Below are positions 50,658 to 59,284 of a stretch of DNA of 64,000 nucleotides, piece after piece. This DNA comes from Candidatus Bathyarchaeia archaeon (lineage in GTDB: Archaea; Thermoproteota; Bathyarchaeia; 40CM-2-53-6), in NCBI GenBank assembly GCA_035935655.1, contig DASYWW010000062.1:1-64000 (forward strand), written 5' to 3'. How positions within the stretch are numbered: the first letter of the stretch is position 1; the number at the start of each line of letters is the position of its first letter. A model generated the notes under the pieces. The model saw nothing but the letters and a program-made list of their open reading frames with translations. It was not told the DNA's origin and made no database searches. Made by a program: the position numbers and the translations under genes.

Positions 50658-51416
50658 CTAGTTGAGATGCGCTCTCTCAAATCTAGTCGTAAGCCGTTCA
50701 TATTCTGCTAGAGCATCGATTTCGATATCATACTGAGAAAAGTAACGGGCCACGTTTTCCAGGTCCCGAAGCAGTAACGGTTTGGCCTCTTCGAATCGTC
50801 GGTACCGGTTGGGCCGCGACGAGAGATCGACTGCCTGAGGGAAATCAATGACGAAGACGCGATCTCGGTAAAGTAACAAGTTGTACTCTGACAGGTCGCC
50901 GTGAACGATGAAAGCGTCAAGAAGCTTCTCCACTATCTCGAGTGTTTGTTTTGCGTACTGTTCAGGTTCGTCAAGATCCATGTCCTTGAGTGGACGAGCG
51001 CTGGTCTCGTCGCCGAGGAACCTCATCGTAAACACGTTGTCAACTCTTCTTGCAGGAGTCGGCACAGGCACGCCAGCGCGATAGGCCTTTTCGAGTATTG
51101 TAAACTCGTTCGCCGCGATCTGGCCCATGAGGTCTACCGAGTACCCGATCTTGGTCTTCTTCTTGTGAGGGGTCCTGTGCAACCGGTATACTTTCAGCGC
51201 TAGTGGAACGTTCTTCCATAAACCGACGTACAAGTCAGCCTCTTTGCCAGTTGCTATGACCGATACGACTTCGTCGACTAGTCCGGCTTCTACAGCGTCC
51301 GCTCGCAAACTGTTGAGGGAGACCTCCTCCACCTCGATATACCGGCTTCTGCGTCCATCCCGGAGATTCTTGCGTTTCCAGAAGCTCCGAGCAGACGCGA
51401 GTTCTTTTGCTGACAT
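50658..51416 (-). CDS. rio1: RIO1-type serine kinase
   Basis: A 252-residue protein. VVSVIATGKEADLYVGLWKN (nucleotide loop STGKEA-like), ALKVYRL (Lys), IVHGDLSEYNLLLYRD (catalytic loop) and VFVIDFPQAVDLSSRPN (metal-binding Asp) match RIO1. It acts in small-subunit ribosome maturation in archaea and eukaryotes. The N terminus (residues 1-35) is charged. It converges with the KaiC-like gene. Confidence 0.94.
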   Translation of the reverse strand: MSAKELASARSFWKRKNLRDGRRSRYIEVEEVSLNSLRADAVEAGLVDEVVSVIATGKEADLYVGLWKNVPLALKVYRLHRTPHKKKTKIGYSVDLMGQIAANEFTILEKAYRAGVPVPTPARRVDNVFTMRFLGDETSARPLKDMDLDEPEQYAKQTLEIVEKLLDAFIVHGDLSEYNLLLYRDRVFVIDFPQAVDLSSRPNRYRRFEEAKPLLLRDLENVARYFSQYDIEIDALAEYERLTTRFERAHLN

Positions 51417-51675
51417 GGTCTGGATTTTCTAATCAAGTCTGGTAACCACATGCAAAGAATCCAGGAATTCAACCAATACTCCAATGGCTCGAAAGGGATG
51501 CTCTCGTTGCCTTAGGCAGACTGGAGATTGTGGACATACACTGAGAATTCGATCAGGCTCATAACGCACAACCTCACCGGGACCTTTCTGAGCAGCGAAT
51601 ATTAGACCTTTCGATCTGGGACGCGTTGGCTAGGGAACAATCTTCCCAATTATTTGACCTCACTGAAGATGATGC

Positions 51676-52143
51676 ATGGAAAAAGGGGTAGGATGTTGGG
51701 CGCAGTGGTCAAGTAATGAAAGAGTCGCTGCAGTAATCCTCGTCTCAGTGCTTGCAACATCCATTATTCTCTTGGGCCTGGTACTCTATGAGCCGCCCAC
51801 CGGCCCCGGGCTCTGCGGAGCGTTTGAAGCGAGCCCTTGCCCTGGAAGAGAAGCTCTCAACGTAACTTCCGCAACAGTGAACTCGCCGACAAACATGAGT
51901 ATCCAGATCGTAAACACAGGATCCGTCGCAATCTTTCTGACGTCTTACTACGTCAGGAATCCATACAGTCAACCTTACGCGAACAGCAACTGGTCAAGCC
52001 CAACGGCACCGCCTGGTCGAGTCATCACTACTAATTTAGTGATAGACGGGAACGCTTTCACATTCAGTTCCGGTACCTACTACACGATAACACTGATCTC
52101 ATCGCGCAATACTCAATTCACTTTCTCAATCCAGGCCTCGTAA
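51676..52143 (+). CDS. Secreted or membrane-anchored protein with pilin-like N terminus
   Basis: A 155-residue protein with one N-terminal helix ERVAAVILVSVLATSIILLG, then a Ser/Thr/Asn-rich beta domain (NMSIQIVNTGSVAIFLTSYY, FTFSSGTYYTITLISSRNTQ). The shape is that of archaeal pilins or surface beta-proteins. Cys at 47 and 54 may form a disulfide. The preceding 260 bases show no gene. Confidence 0.55.
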   Translation: MEKGVGCWAQWSSNERVAAVILVSVLATSIILLGLVLYEPPTGPGLCGAFEASPCPGREALNVTSATVNSPTNMSIQIVNTGSVAIFLTSYYVRNPYSQPYANSNWSSPTAPPGRVITTNLVIDGNAFTFSSGTYYTITLISSRNTQFTFSIQAS

Positions 52144-52213
52144 CTCTATCACGACAACTCAAAGAGTTCTTTCCAGTCACCCTTTTATCGAGCCACGATG
52201 ATTTCTCCTCAAC

Positions 52214-52681
52214 ATGCAATCTGTTACTAGCAAAGTGAAACCTATCCCTGAGGGATATCATTCGATCACTCCAATTGTGAGTGTTGAAGGAGCATCGAGT
52301 CTGATAGAATTCCTCAGAAACGTGTTTGACGCCGAGGAGGATGAGAGATTCGTCGGTTCCGATGGTCGAATACGTCACGCCGAGGTGAGGATTGGCGACT
52401 CAATCATAATGATAAGTGACGCAACTCCGGAATTCCCGGCATTTCCTGCCATGATCAATGTCTACATCGAGGATGTCGATGAAGCCTACAAACGAGCGCT
52501 CGCGGAAGGCGGGACCTCGCTGAGGGAACCGTCGAACCAGTTCTATGGAGACCGGACAGGAGGCGTCAAGGACCAGTTCGGAAACCAATGGTGGATAGCT
52601 ACACACGTAGAAGACGTGCCCCAGGAAGAGCTGGAAAAGCGAATGAAGGCTCGCGAATCCCAAGAGACAAGGCCGGCCTGA
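52214..52681 (+). CDS. VOC/PhnB-like glyoxalase-fold protein
   Basis: A 155-residue protein. EGYHSITPIVSVEGASSLIE and FLRNVFDAEEDER, AEVRIGDSIIMISDATPEFP, INVYIEDVDEAYKRALAEGG and YGDRTGGVKDQFGNQWWIAT are the full set of VOC beta-alpha motifs of the PhnB/YdcE-like branch. Metal-dependent but substrate unknown; many of these bind drugs or modify small molecules. Confidence 0.87.
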   Translation: MQSVTSKVKPIPEGYHSITPIVSVEGASSLIEFLRNVFDAEEDERFVGSDGRIRHAEVRIGDSIIMISDATPEFPAFPAMINVYIEDVDEAYKRALAEGGTSLREPSNQFYGDRTGGVKDQFGNQWWIATHVEDVPQEELEKRMKARESQETRPA

Positions 52682-52740
52682 AGGTCTCGTTGGTGAAGCT
52701 TTCCGGAAAAGCCCGCTAAGTGGTAGGGCTCATTGTAATC

Positions 52741-53163
52741 TTACGCTGGCACATTCCCTAATGGGGCTGTCTTAGTTTGGATGTGTGCGGTAGTGGAGGC
52801 CTTGTCGGCGCTGTCTGCGAAACTGATTAGATAGGTGATGATGACGGCAAGAGCGAAAGCGTTGGTAAGATGGATGACAACTGCGATGCTCGATCCCAGG
52901 GCGATCAGTCCCAGTACTATTTGGATGGCGAAGTCGGCGATTGCAGCGATCGCTACCTTGAACAAGGTGGAGGAGGTTCCGAAATCTCGACGGGCCAGAA
53001 CGGTTGCGGCTATGAGCACTATCAATGTTAGAGCGCCCCAGACGATGTGATAGATGATGTTCGGGTAGCCTAGTACTGTTGCGCTTCCTCCGAGAATGAC
53101 CTGGATGAATATCATCATTCCGACAAGATTCGCGGTTATCCGGGTCTGCCGAGTATGCTGCAA
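52741..53163 (-). CDS. Four-TM protein, possible half-size heme A synthase (CtaA/COX15-like)
   Basis: A 140-residue protein. Helices ANLVGMMIFIQVILGGSATV, IIYHIVWGALTLIVLIAATV, VAIAAIADFAIQIVLGLIAL and AVVIHLTNAFALAVIITYLI. His residues sit at the entry of helices 2 and 4 (IIYHIVWG, VVIHLTNA), where the heme ligands of four-helix archaeal CtaA lie. Located 30 bases after an HxlR gene on the same strand. Without oxidase genes nearby the call stays tentative. Confidence 0.45.
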   Translation of the reverse strand: MQHTRQTRITANLVGMMIFIQVILGGSATVLGYPNIIYHIVWGALTLIVLIAATVLARRDFGTSSTLFKVAIAAIADFAIQIVLGLIALGSSIAVVIHLTNAFALAVIITYLISFADSADKASTTAHIQTKTAPLGNVPA

Positions 53164-53193
53164 GGCTAAGCTGAGCCTGCCTTGGTTAGGATT

Positions 53194-53646
53194 TCAGTTT
53201 TTCCCTTTTGCGAGGTTGGCGACTGAGAGTGTAGCCTTTACCTTGGGATACGGCAGCGGGTGGACGATGCTTGGAGTCCACTTCTCTCCCCATCTCCGGT
53301 AAGCGGACAGGATATCAGCGAGGTCTTGTCCTTTCTCTGTGAGACTGTAGACGACTGAGAAGGGTTCTGTGCCGGTCACTCTCCTCTCAACGATTCCCAT
53401 ATTCTGCAAATACTTCAGAGTTCGAGAAAGAGTTCGCGCGTTAAGATCGTCGGGCTTGCCCTTCCGGAGTAGATCGTTGAATCGGAGGGGATTGTCGAGA
53501 AGATAATACGAGATCAAGATTCTCCATTCCGAGCCGAGCTTCCTTACCGCTTTGATGACCGCGCAGATGTCTCTCCTGCAAAGCTCGCTCTTGCCCGAAA
53601 TAATGCTTGAGATATCGGGTAGGCAGCTGGACGCCAGCTTACTCAA
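53194..53646 (-). CDS. HxlR-family regulator
   Basis: A 150-residue protein with an HxlR core: KLGSEWRILISYYLLDNPLR, LNARTLSRTLKYLQNMGIVE and RVTGTEPFSVVYSLTEKGQD. Six Cys near the N terminus and helix 1 (SSCLP, ELCRRDICAV) could give redox control. TTG start. An inverted repeat and TATA box upstream suggest self-regulation. It lies upstream of the CtaA-like gene and may control it. Confidence 0.86.
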   Translation of the reverse strand: MSKLASSCLPDISSIISGKSELCRRDICAVIKAVRKLGSEWRILISYYLLDNPLRFNDLLRKGKPDDLNARTLSRTLKYLQNMGIVERRVTGTEPFSVVYSLTEKGQDLADILSAYRRWGEKWTPSIVHPLPYPKVKATLSVANLAKGKN

Positions 53647-53648
53647 TG

Positions 53649-53684
53649 TTACCTGATGAAAGCAAGGTAAGCCGGGGATATAAG
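53649..53684 (-). promoter_or_regulatory. HxlR promoter with dyad
   Basis: On the minus strand ACTTATATC (TATA, about 53676-53684) is followed by TTACCT-N10-AGGTAA (53649-53670), a perfect 6-base inverted repeat ending 2 bases before the TTG start. A bound HxlR dimer would block initiation. Confidence 0.5.
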
Positions 53685-53765
53685 TAGCGAGGGGACATTG
53701 ACGTTACTTGACGACGCTCTCCTACCAGTGTCACTTTCGAAAAAATGGGGACCAGGTGCTGGTGC

Positions 53766-56700
53766 CTAATTCGCAGGTGTAGCGTAGTATTGAGCCATTT
53801 GGACTCCGTTGTCGAAAACCCGGATTAGGTACTGGGTTCCAGCCGTTAGAGCGGGACTCCACGTGCTAGTTATTGTTCCGCCGTTAATTGTGACGCCGCC
53901 TGTGATTGTGGTCCCGAGGTTACCGTCAGCGTTGATGACGGAGGCCGTAGCCGTGATCATGTGTCCGGGTGGTGTGACTGGAAGACCTGTCGAAGTTGAG
54001 GTTGCACAGTTCACCAGTAATAGCGTGCTGGCGCCGGTCGTGGTTGTTTGGTAGTAGACGCAGGCGTTGCTTCCGGCGAGCTGCATGGAGTAGGGGTCGA
54101 TTTGCGGGTCGAGTGCGTTAAGCTGGCTAGATGGATTGGCGTTATTTCCTCCGAACGGAGCGGTCAATCCCTGGTCGAAGCTAACGAGGAGTGCTGAGAT
54201 ATCACAGATGTCGACAACGCTTGCTGTCGGACTGCAGGAGTACTGTGGATGGGCCCAGTAGTTGTTAGTCTTATCGAAGAAGAAGGCAGCATTGCTAGCA
54301 TCGAGAATATTGACCATACCATCATCGTTGACGTCAGCCCAGCTCTCCTTTTGCAGACTATTGCCCTGACCACTTCTGAGACCTCTCATATAGTTCGCGT
54401 AACCCGTGAGAAACACTCGACTACCTGTGCTCATCGCTCCCCCACCGATGAGCCCGCCCCCGGGGGGACCAGTAACGCAGGAACCTCCTGGCTTACCAAA
54501 GGCCTGACTCGTACTCGGACCGGCATTATAACAGGCCCGGGGTCCGCTACCAGTGAATATCCCTTGGAAGCTACCGTCGGGGAACGATGTTCCGCAACCC
54601 GCGACCAAACCCGCCGTTCCTGTACACGTTAACGGGTCAAAGTTCGGGTCAGCACAAGCTGATGCTGGTCCGTTCAACACAGCGTTCTCCGGTCCTGCTG
54701 GCGTGGTGACGCTAGATATGCTACCGCAGATCGAACCGCTAGGACCCTGCCACAAGTGTTGTGGAATGATAGGTATGCTGCCGATGTTCTGTTCATAATA
54801 CGCACTGTTCAATTGAAGCTTCACTTGGACGGTTCTAGAATCCAAGGCGACGGCGTTCGTCACAAAGGCAGTATTGCTGAACAACAACGCCGCTGGATCA
54901 TCTCTGCTTGTGAGAATCGAATACACAACATCCTGAGCTGTAACCGGGATGCCATCCTGGAATAGCAGATCGTTGCGAAGGTGCCAGGTTTGCGTCGTGA
55001 TGCCCCTTGCGCAACTGGTGGCTGCTACGCTTGGGGGAGTTAGGCAGCCCAGCTCGTCAGGGTTGAAGCTTGAAGCGTGGCTGGTCGTCATCCAGTCAAT
55101 GACCTGTTGGTTAGCGCCCGCAGTCTGCGGATTGACCTGGAGCAACGTGTCGAACACCTGACCGATAATCGCAAAGTCCCAGATGGTAGTTGCTTGGTAC
55201 GGGTTTACTGTGTCAGGGTCTTGGGAGAAGCCCTGCCTGATAAGATTGGGGTTTCCACCTCCCCCTGCGAGCATCGGGCTTGTCGGTACGTAGCCTGGTA
55301 ATTGCCGCATGTTCAGGAGTGCCCAGAACGGGTTCTGGAAACCGTGGCCCTTTTGGGAAACGAGACTGGAGCCCTGGCCGGTGCGGGCTTGTTGCCAGTT
55401 CCAGGCGTTCAATGCGGCGAACTGCTGGATGCGAGTGTATATTGCGACGTTGATAGGAGTATCGTAAGTTCTCAAGGCTGCTTCAGTGAAGATCTGAGCC
55501 GAAGCGCTCAGTGTTGGGTTGGAGATTGCCTGGAACTCGCCAGCATTAGTGAGAGCGTCGAACTGCGGATCACAGTGCTGAACGTAGTTGGATGGAAAGT
55601 CGTTGAACGGTCCACCGCAGAATGTCGAAGCGAACTGGCTGTGGAAGGTGGCGAAGAGAGAGTCCGGTGTTGAACTGAGCAGGGTGCCACCCGTGTAGAG
55701 GTTCCATAATGTGCCACCTTGGAAGATGAAGGGAGGGCAGAAGAAAGTAGGGAAAGAGGTAGTAGAAGTTGGCTGAAGAAATCCACAATTGCGTACGTAT
55801 AGGACAGTGGCTGTTCCGCTGGAGTTCTGAGTGCAAGGCGAAGGGCAGGTCCCGGAGTCGTTGGGGGATCCGAAGAGCATGTTGAGACTGTCTGCAACTA
55901 TTTGGCCGAAGTGGTCTCTGGGAGGGTCAGTGCGGAGGCTTATGACAACGTGGGTGCCTGATGGTGCGATGAGATGTGGGTAGGTTGCAGGTTGAGTGGT
56001 TCCAATGCTTGCCTGAGCTAATTGGGCGCAGTTCGATCCGCTCGGCGTCAGGCTAAAGCCCGCATTTAGAAAGTATTGACAGGCAGCGTCAATATCGGCT
56101 GGACCAGAGTAGCCTACTGCTACGCTACCTCTCGCGGTTCTTCCTGGTACACCCCACCATACTGCGCTACTGCCGATGTTATCATCCACAAGATTGTACG
56201 CCGAAACAGGACTGCACGATGCGATAACCGTGTCCAGAGAGAGATTTGCACATTCTCTCGTCAGCACGGAGGTTGGAAACGGTGATCCAGGTTGGCCAGG
56301 AAGAGGAGCCACGCACGGTGAGCCCGGAATGAGGAGGGCTGGAGCTAGCATGATGTCGTCGCAGGTCGCGTGTCCGTTGAGGAACGCATCATGTTGGACA
56401 AACTCTCGTTTGTCAACCAGATGTGCAAGTGCTTTCATGATGTTTGGAGATGCAGCGGCTGGTGTGATGGTGCTGGGACTGCTCCAGACAACATTCCATG
56501 TAGCCGAGATCGTTGCTCCGAGCCCGCTGCTCCCGGGAGGAATTGTAAGGGTGCAGCCTGTTTCGCTACCGCAGCCGAGGTGTGTTCCTGTGGTGGCGTT
56601 GCCCGTGACGATGGTGCTGGTCAGCAGGTAAGTGCCTGCGAGGATGCATGGGAACTTGTAAATTCCCGTGGGACTTGAGCCGCCGCTGTCGCTAACGGTT

Positions 56701-57239
56701 ACGCTGGGGGTGCGACTAGGCTGGTTAGAGATCGTTATGAAGTTCAGCGGGTCCTTGAATGGTTGGGTATTGTTCTCAGCGTTCACGACACTCAATGTTA
56801 GCTGACCGAGACCATTAGCACAAGCATTGCTGATGGTCGATACAATGCCGCTCACTGAGCCGACAAGCGAAGGTCTAGCGACCTCCATCGACTGTCCCAG
56901 AAACGGCGCACGATTATTTACGTCAAGCTGAAAGATGTCCAAACCTGGTTCGGGGGCTGTACACCACATGTCCGGGTTGTTGCAGATACTCGGAATGTCC
57001 GGAGCTTGGACAGGCCAGTCAGTTATGTCGACCTGTCCGCTCAGGAAAGCGGTGAACATCGTGCCGAAGTCGGAATAATCAAATATGCGCAAGTTTGGCG
57101 TGGCCGGACCGAAAGGGGACCAGCTCGTTGGCCGTGTCACATCCTGGGTGAGAGCATGAACCTGAACGTTCGTCGGCATCGCCATCAGAAATGCTAATGT
57201 GATTAGAAGGGTGAACGAAAACGAGGTTCGATTTCGCAA
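53766..57239 (-). CDS. Secreted solute-binding protein, permuted SBP_bac_5 with dockerin
   Basis: A 1,157-residue protein with a signal peptide (SFSFTLLITLAFLMAMPTNV). The first 650 residues hold C-lobe elements (MKALAHLVDKREFVQHDAFL, VVISLRTDPPRDHFGQIVAD); the N-lobe (FSQDPDTVNPYQATTIWDFA, LLFQDGIPVTAQDVVYSIL) follows at about 665, the reverse of usual order. Then comes WADVNDDGMVNILDASNAAF, a dockerin-type Ca-binding repeat, a weaker second repeat, and a beta domain. Binds peptides or glycans outside the cell; no permease genes adjoin. Confidence 0.75.
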   Translation of the reverse strand: MRNRTSFSFTLLITLAFLMAMPTNVQVHALTQDVTRPTSWSPFGPATPNLRIFDYSDFGTMFTAFLSGQVDITDWPVQAPDIPSICNNPDMWCTAPEPGLDIFQLDVNNRAPFLGQSMEVARPSLVGSVSGIVSTISNACANGLGQLTLSVVNAENNTQPFKDPLNFITISNQPSRTPSVTVSDSGGSSPTGIYKFPCILAGTYLLTSTIVTGNATTGTHLGCGSETGCTLTIPPGSSGLGATISATWNVVWSSPSTITPAAASPNIMKALAHLVDKREFVQHDAFLNGHATCDDIMLAPALLIPGSPCVAPLPGQPGSPFPTSVLTRECANLSLDTVIASCSPVSAYNLVDDNIGSSAVWWGVPGRTARGSVAVGYSGPADIDAACQYFLNAGFSLTPSGSNCAQLAQASIGTTQPATYPHLIAPSGTHVVISLRTDPPRDHFGQIVADSLNMLFGSPNDSGTCPSPCTQNSSGTATVLYVRNCGFLQPTSTTSFPTFFCPPFIFQGGTLWNLYTGGTLLSSTPDSLFATFHSQFASTFCGGPFNDFPSNYVQHCDPQFDALTNAGEFQAISNPTLSASAQIFTEAALRTYDTPINVAIYTRIQQFAALNAWNWQQARTGQGSSLVSQKGHGFQNPFWALLNMRQLPGYVPTSPMLAGGGGNPNLIRQGFSQDPDTVNPYQATTIWDFAIIGQVFDTLLQVNPQTAGANQQVIDWMTTSHASSFNPDELGCLTPPSVAATSCARGITTQTWHLRNDLLFQDGIPVTAQDVVYSILTSRDDPAALLFSNTAFVTNAVALDSRTVQVKLQLNSAYYEQNIGSIPIIPQHLWQGPSGSICGSISSVTTPAGPENAVLNGPASACADPNFDPLTCTGTAGLVAGCGTSFPDGSFQGIFTGSGPRACYNAGPSTSQAFGKPGGSCVTGPPGGGLIGGGAMSTGSRVFLTGYANYMRGLRSGQGNSLQKESWADVNDDGMVNILDASNAAFFFDKTNNYWAHPQYSCSPTASVVDICDISALLVSFDQGLTAPFGGNNANPSSQLNALDPQIDPYSMQLAGSNACVYYQTTTTGASTLLLVNCATSTSTGLPVTPPGHMITATASVINADGNLGTTITGGVTINGGTITSTWSPALTAGTQYLIRVFDNGVQMAQYYATPAN

Positions 57240-57719
57240 GAAATTCCGAGATGTTCTGAGATTGCTCTAGATGAATTAAGCTTATTCCATTTTCCAAAGC
57301 GTTAGGGCGGGCATTTTGCGGCAGAAGTGCTTTCTCGAGATAACATTCTTGTCCGGTGTGGACTTGGGTTTCCGCTTAGAATTATTAGCTCTGATGCAAA
57401 TTGTTGCCACTGAGAAAAAATGAACAATATTTGTGTGGGACCGTGTGCCCATAACGTAGGTTACAAGAGGGCTGGATTAGATTCATGCGGACCCGTGGCT
57501 CACGAAACAAAGCTCTTGAACAAAATACGACCGATCTCCAACGCTCCGAACTCCACGCGATCCAAGTTCTTTCAAGAAGGATCTCAGACTCACTCGTTTC
57601 GTGATTTCCATAGTTCGCGCATGATGAACAGAATGCGACTGCGAATAGAGTACTGGAAATATTCCGCTCAGCGGTACGCGTCGAGAAACTCGATCAGATA
57701 AGAAAGGTGATCTTGAGCA
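57240..57719. other. 480-base intergenic region, possible small decayed ORF
   Basis: Divergent promoters are expected for the two flanking genes. A short frame at 57485-57604 (ATG) encodes MRTRGSRNKALEQNTTDLQR then SELHAIQVLSRRISDSLVS, and after TGA and TAG the same frame continues FAHDEQNATANRVLEIFRSA then VRVEKLDQIRKVILSS, which looks coding. It may be a degenerate regulator gene. The 57420-57701 frame in another phase is probably not real. Confidence 0.3.
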
Positions 57720-58955
57720 GTGAGCACCAAGACCAGCGCAAAATGGCCTGTCATGCCTGGAACATACCAGGTTGGCGATCCCAACGGCCCGGTGGCCGTA
57801 TGCGCCCTTACCTCGGAGCGTCTCATCAGTCCGCTTGTAGCTCTTCCCGGAGTCGCTATTGCGGGCATGGTCTACACGGCCAATCTCGGCATCACCAGGA
57901 TTGTCGTCAACATCACGTCTAATCCTGCGATTCGTTTCCTGCTCATCTGCGGCAAAGACTCCGCGCTATTCAAGCCGGGACAATCCCTGGTCGCTCTGGC
58001 CGAGAAAGGTGTAGACGACAAGAAACGGATAGTCGACGCAGCAGGTTATGATCCAGTCTTACCGTCAATTGATCCTGAGCAGGTGGCGCAGTTCCGGAAA
58101 CAGGTAGAGATTCTTGACTGGACTGGTGAGGAAGATTTACAGGTCCTGCAGGAACGTGTGAAGAGTCTCTCGGATCGTAACCCAGGCGTTTTCGTGACCG
58201 GACAGAAAGAAACTAGTATGACTAGAAAGCAGGAGGAGTTTGAGTCTATTCGGCCGGGTGGTCAGCGTGAGCCGTTGTTGTATGACCCGAAGGGATACTT
58301 TGTCATAACTATCGAGCCTGAGCAGAAAGAAATTCTGCTAAGACACTATTTGCCTGATCATACGCCATCTCACGAGATGAGGGGTCGCGGTGCAACCTCG
58401 ATGCTCCTCGGACTATTGCGTGACGGTCTTGTGACACAGCTGAGCCATGCAGGTTACCTGGGAGAAGAACTGGCGAAAGCTCAGACAGCGCTACAATTTG
58501 GGTTGCGATATGATCAGGACAGGCCTTTGAGGGCCAAGGAGACAGTGACTCCTCCACCATTACCGGAGACAAAGGCTGCTGAACCCGCGGCTCCAAAAAT
58601 AACTCCAAGCCAGGCCTATTCTCTGAAGACATTTGGAGAGATTGGTCCCGGGACCCTGGTCGATCTGTTCTTCTCGGTCACTGATACGCCACGGGACCAT
58701 ATTCTGGGAGGAGTGTTCCTCGACATGGATGAGAGTGGCGCCGCCCGGGTATACACTCGAACCTCTCAACGACTCGAGGTTGAATGGACGGGGTCGAGTA
58801 AGCTGATCATGGGCGGTGCAGCCGACGTTGTCGTGGGAGCAATATTGCGGGTTTTTGGTAAGCTGAACGAGAAGAAACTGGTCCACGCGGAGACACTCAT
58901 AATTCTGACGAGCGTGGCCAAGATCACCGAACCCGACCCGGGAAAAGGCGAATGA
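57720..58955 (+). CDS. MtrA-like methyltransferase-domain protein
   Basis: GTG start; 411 residues. WPVMPGTYQVGDPNGPVAVC then ALTSERL, VAIAGMVYTANLGITRIVVN and ITSNPAIRFLLICGKDS and FKPGQSLVALAEKGVDDKKR match the corrinoid domain of H4MPT S-methyltransferase subunit A. A middle region follows, then a beta-barrel C terminus (DLFFSVTDTPRDHILGGVFL). No membrane anchor or other mtr genes are visible, so it likely acts in a soluble methyl-transfer or folate-like pathway. Its exact role is unknown. Confidence 0.8.
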   Translation: MSTKTSAKWPVMPGTYQVGDPNGPVAVCALTSERLISPLVALPGVAIAGMVYTANLGITRIVVNITSNPAIRFLLICGKDSALFKPGQSLVALAEKGVDDKKRIVDAAGYDPVLPSIDPEQVAQFRKQVEILDWTGEEDLQVLQERVKSLSDRNPGVFVTGQKETSMTRKQEEFESIRPGGQREPLLYDPKGYFVITIEPEQKEILLRHYLPDHTPSHEMRGRGATSMLLGLLRDGLVTQLSHAGYLGEELAKAQTALQFGLRYDQDRPLRAKETVTPPPLPETKAAEPAAPKITPSQAYSLKTFGEIGPGTLVDLFFSVTDTPRDHILGGVFLDMDESGAARVYTRTSQRLEVEWTGSSKLIMGGAADVVVGAILRVFGKLNEKKLVHAETLIILTSVAKITEPDPGKGE

Positions 58956-58961
58956 TCTAGT

Positions 58962-59135
58962 ATGTCCGATGTTGTGATAAAATCAAATGAGAACGGTCCC
59001 AACCTTGTCATAGTCGATGGGAAGGTTATTCAGGCTTGGTGCCGATGTGGAGCATCTACCCTGATGCCTTTCTGCGATGGTTCACACAAGAGGACAGGGT
59101 TTGTGGCTAAAACGCACGAGGTCAAGGTCCGTTGA
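58962..59135 (+). CDS. CDGSH iron-sulfur protein (57 aa)
   Basis: MSDVVIKSNENGPNLVIVDG then AWCRCGASTLMPFCDGSHKR. The CxC...CDGSH set binds a 2Fe-2S cluster through three Cys and one His, complete here. It starts 6 bases after the MtrA-like stop, so the two are co-transcribed; a redox role for that enzyme is suggested. Confidence 0.9.
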   Translation: MSDVVIKSNENGPNLVIVDGKVIQAWCRCGASTLMPFCDGSHKRTGFVAKTHEVKVR

Positions 59136-59284
59136 TAGAAGCCCTTGTGGAATGTCGCGACTAGAGATGTCGGGCCGCGAAAGCCGGTTCTGAGAAAAAA
59201 ACGGTCTAGTCCTCATCGTCTGACGAAGATAGGAACACAGTAGCCATAACGGCCTCACGCCTGCTCGTCGTAAGTGTTCTCGCA

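Noticed and set aside
57420-57701. ORF of 93 residues between the permuted SBP and MtrA-like genes
   Set aside because: No motif or start signal; another frame of the same DNA looks more coding.
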